A stretch of DNA of 52,204 bases from NCBI GenBank assembly GCA_002386465.1, contig DGIT01000014.1:1-52204 (forward strand). The letters are read 5' to 3'. This document shows, piece by piece, positions 7,888 through 16,919 of the stretch; the stretch's first letter is position 1; each line of letters begins with the position of its first letter. Under the pieces are notes generated by a model, which had not been told where the DNA came from, did not search any database, and saw nothing but the letters and a program-made list of their open reading frames with translations. The DNA comes from Burkholderiales bacterium UBA4615. GTDB taxonomy: Bacteria; Pseudomonadota; Gammaproteobacteria; Burkholderiales; Burkholderiaceae_E. The position numbers and the translations under genes are program-made.

Positions 7888-9030
7888 TCAGTGACTTGGC
7901 GCTTCGGGTGCGGGATACACCGCACCCAGCACGCGCGGGCCTGCCGCACCAGTCACGGCGGGCAGGTTGGCCGGGCGTCCAGCCATCCGCTCCCTTGCGA
8001 GCCATGCAAACGCCAGCGCTTCGACTGCCCCCGGATCAATCCCAAGGGACGTGGTGCTGGTGACCTCCATGCGCGGCATGAGCGCCGCCAGGCGTTCCAT
8101 CAGGTGCGTGTTCAACGCGCCGCCGCCGCACACGCGGCACTCTTGTGCATCAAATGCCAGACAGGCCTGCGCGATCGTGCGGGCTGTCAGCGCTGAAAGC
8201 GTGGCCTGAACGTCCTCGGATTTCAGGGCTGTGCTGTGGGTCGCTTTGAACGCATCCAGGTGCGTAGTGAGCCAGGCCAGGGTGAACAGGTCGCGCCCGG
8301 TGCTCTTGGGAGGACTCAGGCTGAAATAGGGTTCGGTCAGCATCTGTGACAGCAGACCGGGGACGACCGCGCCGCTGGCCGCCCAGCGCCCCTGTGCATC
8401 GTAGGGCAGGCCCTGGTGTTGCTCGCACCATGCGTCCATCAGCAGATTGCCCGGGCCGGTATCGAAGCCGGTCACCGATCCTCCGCCCGCGGGCAGCAGA
8501 CTGACATTGGCGATGCCGCCAATGTTCACGATGGCGCGGCGCCGCATGCGCGAGGCGAAGGCCAGCGCATGGAAGGCCGGCACAAGCGGCGCGCCCTGGC
8601 CGCCTGCTGCGACATCGGCACTGCGGAAATCAACCACCGTCGTGCAGTGCGTGGCTTGTGCCAGCCGTGCCCCGTTGATGAGCTGCAGGGTATAGCCCAG
8701 CTCCGGGCGATGACGAACCGTCTGACCATGCGCACCCAGCGCCCGCACGGTGGGTGAACCGATCCGCGAGGCCTGTGCCAGCAGGGTGCGGGTGACGTTC
8801 GCGTAAAGGTCGGTGAGCGCGATCGCGGCCAGCGCGGCGCGCGCCAGTTCGTCAGGGCCGGGCTGCTGCAGAGCCAGCAATTCGGCGCGCAACGCGGCAG
8901 GGATGGGTGCCGAGGCAAACAGCGACTGCAGCACCGGTGCGTCGGGCGTTTCGCCATCAAAGATGGCCAGAACACCGTCAACCGCGTCGACGCTCGTTCC
9001 GGACATCAGGCCGATGTAGGCGTCTTGCAC
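7888..9030 (-). CDS. anmK: Anhydro-N-acetylmuramic acid kinase
   Basis: A 380-residue sugar kinase of the AnmK family, close to the usual ~370. It opens YIGLMSGTSVDAVDGVLA, the phosphate-binding signature, and shows ALGAHGQTVRHRP, NIGGIANVSLLP and GFDTGPGNLLMDAW. It phosphorylates and opens 1,6-anhydro-MurNAc during cytoplasmic recycling of cell-wall muropeptides. The start is GTG at 9030; an in-frame stop lies 12 bases upstream, so no earlier start exists. It follows an M23 cell-wall peptidase gene on the same strand, a functional neighbour, but the peptidase terminator lies directly in front of anmK. Confidence 0.95.
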   Translation of the reverse strand: MQDAYIGLMSGTSVDAVDGVLAIFDGETPDAPVLQSLFASAPIPAALRAELLALQQPGPDELARAALAAIALTDLYANVTRTLLAQASRIGSPTVRALGAHGQTVRHRPELGYTLQLINGARLAQATHCTTVVDFRSADVAAGGQGAPLVPAFHALAFASRMRRRAIVNIGGIANVSLLPAGGGSVTGFDTGPGNLLMDAWCEQHQGLPYDAQGRWAASGAVVPGLLSQMLTEPYFSLSPPKSTGRDLFTLAWLTTHLDAFKATHSTALKSEDVQATLSALTARTIAQACLAFDAQECRVCGGGALNTHLMERLAALMPRMEVTSTTSLGIDPGAVEALAFAWLARERMAGRPANLPAVTGAAGPRVLGAVYPAPEAPSH

Positions 9031-9045
9031 CCTTGGGGCTCACTC

Positions 9046-9075
9046 AAAAAAAAGCCCCTGCACGCAGGCAGGGGC
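9046..9075 (-). terminator. Intrinsic terminator between the M23 peptidase gene and anmK
   Basis: On the minus strand GCCCCTGC pairs with GCAGGGGC (9068-9075 and 9054-9061) around a six-base loop, followed by eight T (9046-9053). It lies 21 bases after the peptidase stop and only 15 bases before the anmK GTG. Confidence 0.9.
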
Positions 9076-9096
9076 GGTGACCACTACCGGCCGCGA

Positions 9097-10389
9097 TTAC
9101 TCGAAGCGAGCGGCCATTTGGGTATCGAGCAAGCCGAAGCGGGCCTTGTACTCGTTCGCCTGGATCGTGAAGCGCGCACGCTCTGCACCTTGCAGGCCGC
9201 GCGCTGGAATGGCTCGCACTGCAGCCATCGGGTCGACATGCTCGCCGTCGATCATGAACTCGAAATGCAGGTGCGGGCCGGTGGTCCAGCCGGTCATGCC
9301 AACAGTGCCGATCGTGTCGCCCTGACGCACCTTGCTGCCGACCTGGAGCCCGTCTGCGAACTCGTTCAAGTGCGCATACAGCGTGGTTTGCTTGGCGTTG
9401 TGCTTGACGATGACCACGTTGCCGTAGCCACGCTGCTGACCGACGAAATCAATCACGCCATCGGCTGTGCTGCGCACCTTGGTGCCCACCGGTGCTTGAA
9501 GGTCGACACCTTTGTGGGCGCGCCAGTCGCGCAGGATGGGGTGGAAACGGCTCTCGGTGAAGCCCGAACTTACGCGGGTGAATTCAAGCGGCGATGCCAG
9601 GAATGGCCGGCTGAGGTTGCGCCCGTCAAAGGAGTAGTAGTCGCCGACGCCGTCGCCGCGGTCGAACCAGATGGCCTCGATTTTGCGCTGACCGCCGCGG
9701 AACTGCACTGCCAGGATGCGACCAACAATGGGCGGCTCGAGGCTGCCGGCTTCCTGCAGTGTTTCGAAGACGACGCGCAGGCGGTCGCCGCGACGCACGT
9801 CGCGCAGGTTGACGTCTTCGCCGAACACATCGGCCATGCGAGCGAGCACGTTGTCGGGGATGTCGGCCGCATCCAGCGCTTCGACCAGCGAATTGCGCAC
9901 CTGCGCCGTCCGGGTTTCGATTGAACGCTCGGCCGGCACCGGTTCGTCATAGGCCACGAGCTTGCCGGACTGACGTGCAATCACCAGTCTGCGGCCCAGA
10001 CCCACCGGATCGGCGCTGGACAGCCGATAGGTCAGGCGATCGATCGAGCGATCGGTGCCCAGCACGGCGGAAACGGTGCGGCCAGCACGCAGCTCGAGCA
10101 GGCTCTTTGCGAACGGATCCTTGCGCACGAAGGCGGCAAATTCCGCATCGTCCGCGCCCAGGCGCGACAACAGCGTGCCAAGCGTTTCGCCACGGCGAAT
10201 ACGTTCCTGCTGGATCAGCGTGCCGCGACTCTCAATGACTTCGGGCTGGAACGACACCGCTTCGACGGTTGAATCGGTGGCTTGCGCATCGGATGCCGTC
10301 AGCGGGGCCACACCAAACGCGGTGACCGCTGCCAGCGAGCCAATGGCTCCGAGTACCCAAGCAAGGGTTTTGACCTTGACCTGAACCAT
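9097..10389 (-). CDS. M23 family metallopeptidase (murein DD-endopeptidase type)
   Basis: A 430-residue envelope protein. After a short basic start (MVQVKVK) there is one membrane or signal segment (TLAWVLGAIGSLAAVTAFGVA). A LysM-like/OapA-like region follows (IRRGETLGTLLSRLGADDAEF). The C-terminal M23 (LytM) domain has its zinc ligands: His292 and Asp296 in HKGVD, and His373 and His375 in PHLHFEF. It probably cuts peptide cross-links of peptidoglycan in the periplasm, like MepM (YebA). I chose the ATG at 10389; an upstream in-frame ATG at 10476 adds 29 residues that do not look like a signal peptide. It is divergent from tyrS. Confidence 0.93.
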   Translation of the reverse strand: MVQVKVKTLAWVLGAIGSLAAVTAFGVAPLTASDAQATDSTVEAVSFQPEVIESRGTLIQQERIRRGETLGTLLSRLGADDAEFAAFVRKDPFAKSLLELRAGRTVSAVLGTDRSIDRLTYRLSSADPVGLGRRLVIARQSGKLVAYDEPVPAERSIETRTAQVRNSLVEALDAADIPDNVLARMADVFGEDVNLRDVRRGDRLRVVFETLQEAGSLEPPIVGRILAVQFRGGQRKIEAIWFDRGDGVGDYYSFDGRNLSRPFLASPLEFTRVSSGFTESRFHPILRDWRAHKGVDLQAPVGTKVRSTADGVIDFVGQQRGYGNVVIVKHNAKQTTLYAHLNEFADGLQVGSKVRQGDTIGTVGMTGWTTGPHLHFEFMIDGEHVDPMAAVRAIPARGLQGAERARFTIQANEYKARFGLLDTQMAARFE

Positions 10390-10739
10390 ATTCAATCGAT
10401 CTTCTATGCCAGGACCCGCATGGCGGATCAGGAAAAAACTGTCGCACGCCGCGCGCCGCTTGGGGCGCCCGACCACGCAGGCTAGAATCTTCAGCTTTGC
10501 AATCTGCGCAACGCTCTGGCGCCGGCTGATTGCAGAGAACGACTCACGGGACTACGACGTACGGCTCTTTGCTTCGGGCTCAGGACGTCGACCAGACAGA
10601 ATGCAGGGTCGGCGCCGACCCCCTTGATCGGGTCAGCCCATGAGCCGAAGTGTAACAGAACCGTCAGGCTTCCAGAACGCACCCCTGCGCCTGGCAGCCT
10701 GCGCCGGCATGCCACTTTACCGACAGGCAAGTATCCCTC
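10390..10739. other. Divergent intergenic region between the M23 peptidase gene and tyrS
   Basis: No gene is visible in these 350 bases. They should hold the promoters of both flanking genes. On the plus strand the best candidate lies at 10460-10488, listed separately. Downstream of it, short complementary segments (GCAATC at 10498 with GATTGC at 10527; CTCTG with CAGAG close by) could fold in the tyrS leader. They do not match a T-box or any riboswitch I know. Confidence 0.4.
10460..10488 (+). promoter_or_regulatory. Candidate sigma-70 promoter toward tyrS
   Basis: TTGGGG (10460-10465), a 17-base spacer and TAGAAT (10483-10488). If used, the tyrS leader would be about 245 bases long. Confidence 0.45.
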
Positions 10740-11987
10740 ATGACATCGCCCCACCCTTCCGCCCAGAGCTCCGACCTGCCCGTCACCTCGACCGTTCGTC
10801 GGGCACTCGAGGTGGCGCTGCGGGGCTGCGACGAATTGCTGGTGGAGGCTGACTTTGTGCGCAAGCTGGCGCGTTCGGAATCGACTGGCCAGCCTTTGCG
10901 CATCAAGCTGGGCCTCGATCCGACGGCGCCAGACCTGCACCTGGGGCATACCGTGGTGCTCAACAAGATGCGCCAGTTGCAGGATCTGGGCCACACGGTC
11001 ATTTTTCTGATTGGCGACTTCACGGCCATGATTGGCGATCCGTCGGGGCGCAATGCCACCCGCCCGCCGCTGACCCGCGAGCAGATCGAGGCCAATGCCA
11101 GGACCTACTTCGAGCAGGCCAGCCTGGTATTGGACGCCGCGAAAACCGAAATTCGATACAACTCTGAATGGTGTGATCCGCTGGGTGCGCGCGGCATGAT
11201 TCAGTTGGCGTCGCGTTACACGCTGGCGCGGATGCTTGAGCGCGATGACTTCACCAAGCGCTACAAGGGCGGCATCCCGATTTCCGTCCATGAGCTGCTC
11301 TATCCGCTGATGCAGGGCTACGACTCGGTGGCGCTGAAATCCGATTTGGAGCTGGGCGGGACCGACCAGAAGTTCAACCTGCTGGTGGGCCGGGAGCTGC
11401 AAAAGGAATATGGGCAGGAGCCCCAGTGCATCCTGACGATGCCGCTGCTCGAGGGGCTCGATGGTGTCGAGAAGATGTCCAAGTCCAAGGGCAACTATGT
11501 GGGCATTACCGACTCGCCCACCGACATGTTCGGCAAGCTGATGTCGATCTCGGACACCCTGATGTGGCGGTATTTCGAGCTGCTCTCGAGCCTGTCGCTT
11601 GACCAGATCGGTGCACTCAAGGCGGCCTGCGAGGCAGGGCGCAACCCGCGCGACGTCAAGGTGCAACTGGCCGGCGAGATGACCGCGCGCTTTCATGGCG
11701 CGGCCGCCGCCCAAACCGCTCTGGAGGGATTCGAGTCGCGCTTTTCAAAGGGCGCGCTGCCCGAAGACCTTGAAGAAGTCAGCGTGGCCGGTGCGCCGAT
11801 CGGCATCGGGCAGTTACTGCGGGAGGCCGGATTGGTGGCCTCCGGCAGCGAGGCCATGCGCAATGTGGAGCAGGGCGGGGTGCGGATCGACGGGGACAAG
11901 GTGAGCGACAAGGGCTTGAAACTCGGGGCCGGCACCTATGTAGTGCAGGTGGGCAAGCGGCGCGCAGCACGCGTGACCGTGTCCTGA
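10740..11987 (+). CDS. tyrS: Tyrosyl-tRNA synthetase
   Basis: A 415-residue class I aminoacyl-tRNA synthetase that charges tRNA-Tyr. The HIGH-type motif is HLGH in DPTAPDLHLGHTVV, and the KMSKS loop is intact in VEKMSKSKGNYVG. YDSVALKSDLELGGTDQKFN is the tyrosine/ATP pocket region. The C-terminal ~65 residues form an S4 RNA-binding domain (EQGGVRIDGDKVSDKGLKL). The motif spacing and length fit the TyrZ-like subclass. It leads a run of plus-strand genes with dtd just downstream; dtd removes D-Tyr mischarged onto tRNA-Tyr, so the adjacency makes functional sense. Confidence 0.97.
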   Translation: MTSPHPSAQSSDLPVTSTVRRALEVALRGCDELLVEADFVRKLARSESTGQPLRIKLGLDPTAPDLHLGHTVVLNKMRQLQDLGHTVIFLIGDFTAMIGDPSGRNATRPPLTREQIEANARTYFEQASLVLDAAKTEIRYNSEWCDPLGARGMIQLASRYTLARMLERDDFTKRYKGGIPISVHELLYPLMQGYDSVALKSDLELGGTDQKFNLLVGRELQKEYGQEPQCILTMPLLEGLDGVEKMSKSKGNYVGITDSPTDMFGKLMSISDTLMWRYFELLSSLSLDQIGALKAACEAGRNPRDVKVQLAGEMTARFHGAAAAQTALEGFESRFSKGALPEDLEEVSVAGAPIGIGQLLREAGLVASGSEAMRNVEQGGVRIDGDKVSDKGLKLGAGTYVVQVGKRRAARVTVS

Positions 11988-12006
11988 TCGGCGCGGTTGC
12001 TCTGGC

Positions 12007-12477
12007 GTGATCGCTCTGATTCAGCGGGTCTCTCAGGCCCATGTCGACGTGGCCGGCGAGCGTGTGGGGGCGATTGGGCCGGGCCTGATGGCGCTGGTCT
12101 GCGCCGAGCGTGGCGACACGCCCGAGCAGGCCGAGCGCCTGCTGCAGCGGGTCGTGGCCTATCGGGTGTTTGGGGATGACAGCGGTCGCATGAACCGCTC
12201 GCTCATCGACGTGCAGGGTGGCCTGCTGCTGGTGCCACAGTTCACGCTGGCGGCAGACACCCGCAGTGGCCTGCGGCCGAGCTTTACGCCGGCTGCGCCT
12301 CCCGAGCTGGGCCGGCAGCTGTTCGAGGCGTTTGTCGACCAGGCCCGCGAGCGGTGCCCGCTGGTTCAGACCGGCGTGTTTGGCGCTGACATGAAGGTGC
12401 ATCTGATTAACGACGGCCCGGTGACCTTCTGGTTACGCGCCGATCCGCCAACCGAACCAGCGCCTGCGCGCCCCTGA
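12007..12477 (+). CDS. dtd: D-aminoacyl-tRNA deacylase
   Basis: A 156-residue protein of the DTD family, which hydrolyses D-aminoacyl-tRNA (and glycyl-tRNA-Ala) to proofread chirality. It starts at GTG with MIALIQRVSQAHVDV, the normal N terminus. The two active-site signatures are present: VPQFTLAADTRSGLRPSF and the Gly-cisPro motif in NDGPVTFWL. It follows tyrS closely and is separated from the next gene by a single base. Confidence 0.97.
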   Translation: MIALIQRVSQAHVDVAGERVGAIGPGLMALVCAERGDTPEQAERLLQRVVAYRVFGDDSGRMNRSLIDVQGGLLLVPQFTLAADTRSGLRPSFTPAAPPELGRQLFEAFVDQARERCPLVQTGVFGADMKVHLINDGPVTFWLRADPPTEPAPARP

Positions 12478-12478
12478 C

Positions 12479-13192
12479 ATGCCCACTGAATCCGTCATCA
12501 CCGACCTCATCCTGATTCGCCACGGTGAGACCGACTGGAACCTGGCGCGGCGCTTTCAGGGGCATCAGGATATTTCGCTCAATGCCGAAGGCTTGCGTCA
12601 GGCGCAGGGGGCGGCGCGCAGGCTCGGTGAGCGGCGGCAGGACTACGGACTTGCGACGCAGCCTGAGCAGGCGCCTGCGTTGCTCTTTACCAGCGATCTG
12701 ATGCGCTGTCGCCAGACGGCTGAACCGATCGGTCAGGCGCTGGGGCTACCGGTGATCGTGGAGCCACGACTGCGTGAGCGCACCTTCGGCGTGCTTGAGG
12801 GGCTGACGGTGGACGAGCTGCGCCGCGATCATGCCGAGTCGTTTGCCCGCTGGCAGGCGCGCGAGCCGGACTTCGCCGTGGAGCGGGCCGAATCGCTGCG
12901 CATCTTTGCCGCTCGCGTGCAGGACGTACTGGACGATCTGGTGGCCCGCCATGCGGGGCGCACGCTGGTGATGGTGACGCATGGTGGCGTGCTTGATGTG
13001 GTCTATCGCATCGGACAGGGCATGCCGATTGAGGCGCCGCGCAAGGTCGAGATTCCCAATGCCAGCCTGAACCGGCTGCGACATGACGGACAGCGTCTGA
13101 CCGTCGTCCAGTGGGGTGATGTGTCGCACTGGCGGCATGTTTCGAGTGATTCGAGCGGTGCGGCCGACGCTGCCACCCAGGTTGCGCCCTGA
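12479..13192 (+). CDS. Histidine phosphatase family protein
   Basis: A 237-residue branch-1 histidine phosphatase. The phosphohistidine loop is LILIRHGETDWN; the second Arg/His and the proton donor are in LRERTFGVLEGLT, and the C-terminal His is in VMVTHGGVLDVV. Many such proteins in this position are annotated as phosphoglycerate mutase-like or CobC-like, but the substrate cannot be decided from sequence. The last ~25 residues are low-complexity Ser/Ala. It begins one base after dtd and is probably translationally coupled to it. Confidence 0.92.
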   Translation: MPTESVITDLILIRHGETDWNLARRFQGHQDISLNAEGLRQAQGAARRLGERRQDYGLATQPEQAPALLFTSDLMRCRQTAEPIGQALGLPVIVEPRLRERTFGVLEGLTVDELRRDHAESFARWQAREPDFAVERAESLRIFAARVQDVLDDLVARHAGRTLVMVTHGGVLDVVYRIGQGMPIEAPRKVEIPNASLNRLRHDGQRLTVVQWGDVSHWRHVSSDSSGAADAATQVAP

Positions 13193-13220
13193 GCCCGGAC
13201 GCCGAAGAGAGCCCATCAAC

Positions 13221-13249
13221 TCGGCCAAGAGGCTGCAATCCCTTACAAT
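13221..13249 (+). promoter_or_regulatory. Candidate promoter of glyA
   Basis: TACAAT at 13244-13249 is a near-perfect -10 box, but the element 17 bases upstream (TCGGCC, 13221-13226) is a poor -35. A similar TTACAATCGGG stretch lies before yqgE in this window, where the -35 is better. Confidence 0.35.
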
Positions 13250-13386
13250 CGGGGGCTCCGCGGGACTGGCGAGTAAGGGTGAATCGACACCGTGAATCGC
13301 GGATTCGGGCGACGTCCGTCGCCGGCCGTTCGCCTGGGCAGTTACCGGCATGCCGCCGGGAATCCTGACTGCAACAAGGACACATC

Positions 13387-14631
<1,245 letters not shown>

Positions 14632-14669
14632 GCGTCGCGGCCGTGTGTCTGGGCTGAGTCGGTCGCCGC

Positions 14670-15149
14670 ATGCGCTGCCCGTTTTGCGATCACGCCGATA
14701 CGCAGGTGATTGAAACCCGCGAGGCCGAAGACGGGCTGGCCTTGCGGCGCAGGCGGCGCTGCGCGCAATGCGACAAGCGCTTCACCACCTACGAACGCGT
14801 CGAACTGTCGCTGCCGTCGGTGGTGAAGAAAAACGGTGTGCGGGCTGAATACGATCGACGCAAACTGCGGGCATCGCTGGCGCTTGCCCTGCGCAAACGC
14901 CCCGCCACCTCGGAAGCCATCGATGCAGCCATTTTGCGCATCGAAGAAGAACTGCTGGCGATGGCGGCCCGCGAAGTCCCAAGCGAACGCATTGGTGAGC
15001 TGGTGATGCGCGAACTCAAGAAGATCGACAAGATCGCCTATATCCGGTTTGCGTCGGTGTACCGCAGCTTCGAAGACGTGGTCGAGTTTGCCGAGGCGAT
15101 CGAGGAAGTGCAGCCGCGCCAGCGGCCGCGCGCCAAGCCCCGGGCCTGA
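14670..15149 (+). CDS. nrdR: Transcriptional repressor NrdR
   Basis: A 159-residue regulator of ribonucleotide reductase genes. The zinc ribbon has two CxxC pairs (MRCPFCDHADTQV and RRCAQCDKRFTTYERVE). Residues ~50-140 form the ATP-cone (VVKKNGVRAEYDRRKLRASL, IGELVMRELKKIDKIAYIRFASVYRSF) that senses ATP/dATP. It lies between glyA and ribD, a common bacterial arrangement. I saw no NrdR box pair in the window, as expected since no nrd genes are here. Confidence 0.98.
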   Translation: MRCPFCDHADTQVIETREAEDGLALRRRRRCAQCDKRFTTYERVELSLPSVVKKNGVRAEYDRRKLRASLALALRKRPATSEAIDAAILRIEEELLAMAAREVPSERIGELVMRELKKIDKIAYIRFASVYRSFEDVVEFAEAIEEVQPRQRPRAKPRA

Positions 15150-15158
15150 GCCGCACCC

Positions 15159-16274
15159 ATGTTCAATCCCGACGATCATCGGTTCATGAGCCGTGCGATG
15201 GAGCTTGCGCGTCAGGGCCTGACCACCACCACCCCCAATCCGCGGGTGGGCTGTGTGCTGGTGAAAGACGGTGTGATCGTGGGTGAAGGCTGGCATCGGC
15301 GTGCAGGGGAAGCGCATGCTGAAGTTGGTGCGCTGGCCCAGGCGGGTGAGCAGGCACAGGGTGCCACGGCCTATGTCACGCTCGAGCCTTGCAGCCATTT
15401 CGGTCGCACCCCGCCGTGTGTCGAAGCGCTGGTTCGGGCCAGGGTGGCGCGTGTAGTCGCTGCCATGGAAGACCCCAATCCGAGTGTCAATGGTCGGGGT
15501 CTGGCGCGATTGCGCGACGCAGGAATCGATGTGCGCTGCGGTCTGCTGCGCGACGAGGCCATCGAACTGAATATCGGCTTTGTCTCACGCATGACGCAGG
15601 GCCGGCCTTGGGTGCGCCTGAAGCTCGCCACCTCACTTGATGGCCTGAGTGCGTTGCCCGATGGCACGAGCCAGTGGATCACATCGGAGCCCGCGCGCAC
15701 GGATGGACATGCCTGGCGCGCACGGGCCTGTGCCATCTTCACTGGAATTGGCACGGTGCGCGACGACAATCCGAGACTGGACGTGCGTCATGTCCCCACG
15801 TCGCGTCAGCCCATGAAGATCGTGGTCGATTCGCGCCTGGAAGTGGACCTTGATGCAAAGGTGCTGCAGGGTGCGCCAACCTTGATCTTCAGCGCCGTGG
15901 AGCGGCCCGACAAGGTCCGGGAACTGCACGATCGCGGCTGTCGGGTGGTGTGCCTGCCCGATCCCCGCGGCAAAGTCGACCTGGCCGCCTGTCTGGCCTA
16001 TCTGGCAGGCGAGGGTCTGAACGAAATTCACGTCGAGGCGGGGCACAAACTCAACGGCTCGCTGGCCCGTTCAGGGCTGATCGACGAGCTGCTGCTGTAT
16101 CTGGCGCCGTCACTGCTGGGCACCGGGCTGCCCGCACTTGACCTGCCTGCCCCGGCCTCGCTTGCGCAGCGCACCCGGCTGCACTTTCATGACATTCAGC
16201 GAATCGGCCCCGACCTGCGGGTGATGGCGCGTTTTGATCGCACGCCTGCGGCAGATGCTGCAGGCGCTTCTTGA
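15159..16274 (+). CDS. ribD: Bifunctional riboflavin biosynthesis deaminase/reductase RibD
   Basis: A 371-residue two-domain enzyme of riboflavin synthesis. The N-terminal deaminase (residues ~1-145) has the zinc site HAEVGAL and the CSHFGRTPPC motif. The C-terminal reductase begins near PWVRLKLATSLDG and contains WITSEPARTDGHAWRAR and EAGHKLNGSL. It converts the pyrimidine product of GTP cyclohydrolase II to the ribitylamino form. It starts nine bases after nrdR and is followed by riboflavin synthase. Confidence 0.97.
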   Translation: MFNPDDHRFMSRAMELARQGLTTTTPNPRVGCVLVKDGVIVGEGWHRRAGEAHAEVGALAQAGEQAQGATAYVTLEPCSHFGRTPPCVEALVRARVARVVAAMEDPNPSVNGRGLARLRDAGIDVRCGLLRDEAIELNIGFVSRMTQGRPWVRLKLATSLDGLSALPDGTSQWITSEPARTDGHAWRARACAIFTGIGTVRDDNPRLDVRHVPTSRQPMKIVVDSRLEVDLDAKVLQGAPTLIFSAVERPDKVRELHDRGCRVVCLPDPRGKVDLAACLAYLAGEGLNEIHVEAGHKLNGSLARSGLIDELLLYLAPSLLGTGLPALDLPAPASLAQRTRLHFHDIQRIGPDLRVMARFDRTPAADAAGAS

Positions 16275-16298
16275 ACCTCACTTTTTCAGGACTGTCCC

Positions 16299-16919
16299 AT
16301 GTTCACCGGTATCGTCGCCGCAGTTGGTCGAATCGAAGCTGTCGAGTCTTTGGGGGCCGATGCCGGTCTGCGTCTTACTGTCGACGCGGGGGCGCTTGAT
16401 CTGCGTGATGTGGCCATTGGTGACTCGATCGCGATTCAGGGCGCCTGCATGACCGCGATCGCTCTCGAGGGTTCGCGATTCAAGGTCGAGGTCTCGCGCG
16501 AAAGTCTGGACAAGACGACCGGCCTGGGCGCACCGGGTGAAGTGAATCTGGAAAAAGCCCTGCGGCTGGCCGACCGTCTTGGCGGCCATCTGGTGAGCGG
16601 GCATGTGGACGGGCTGGGCGAGGTGGTCCACTTTGCGCCGGTGGGCGAGTCGTGGCGACTGGATATCCGTGTGCCGGCACAGATCTCTAAATACCTGGCC
16701 TACAAGGGATCAGTGACCGTGAACGGCACGAGTCTGACGGTCAACAGCGTGAAAGATCTCCCCGAAGGCCCGTGCGTGATCAGCATCAACCTGATTCCGC
16801 ACACCATCCAGGCCACCACGCTTAAGTACTTGAAGCCTGGCGCACACGTCAATCTGGAGATTGATCTGATTGCACGCTACGTGGAGCGCATGCTCGCAGG
16901 CAGCACGATTTCAAGCTGA
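16299..16919 (+). CDS. ribC: Riboflavin synthase alpha chain
   Basis: A 206-residue protein with two tandem lumazine-binding repeats, starting MFTGIVAAVG, the invariant N terminus. Repeat 1 carries GDSIAIQGACMTA, and repeat 2 carries GSVTVNGTSLTVNSV and FSINLIPHT-like ISINLIPHTIQATTLKYL. It dismutates two 6,7-dimethyl-8-ribityllumazines to riboflavin. Named ribC in E. coli and ribE elsewhere. Its stop overlaps by nine bases the stop of the antisense GGDEF-EAL gene, with no terminator between. Confidence 0.97.
   Translation: MFTGIVAAVGRIEAVESLGADAGLRLTVDAGALDLRDVAIGDSIAIQGACMTAIALEGSRFKVEVSRESLDKTTGLGAPGEVNLEKALRLADRLGGHLVSGHVDGLGEVVHFAPVGESWRLDIRVPAQISKYLAYKGSVTVNGTSLTVNSVKDLPEGPCVISINLIPHTIQATTLKYLKPGAHVNLEIDLIARYVERMLAGSTISS

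Noticed and set aside
9025..9924. 299-codon plus-strand open frame opposite the M23 peptidase
   Set aside because: The minus-strand M23 domain with its zinc ligands occupies this region; the plus-strand frame shows no family character.
10489..10739. T-box or other known riboswitch in the tyrS leader
   Set aside because: Short complementary segments exist, but no specifier loop or T-box sequence is present, and T-boxes are not expected in this group.
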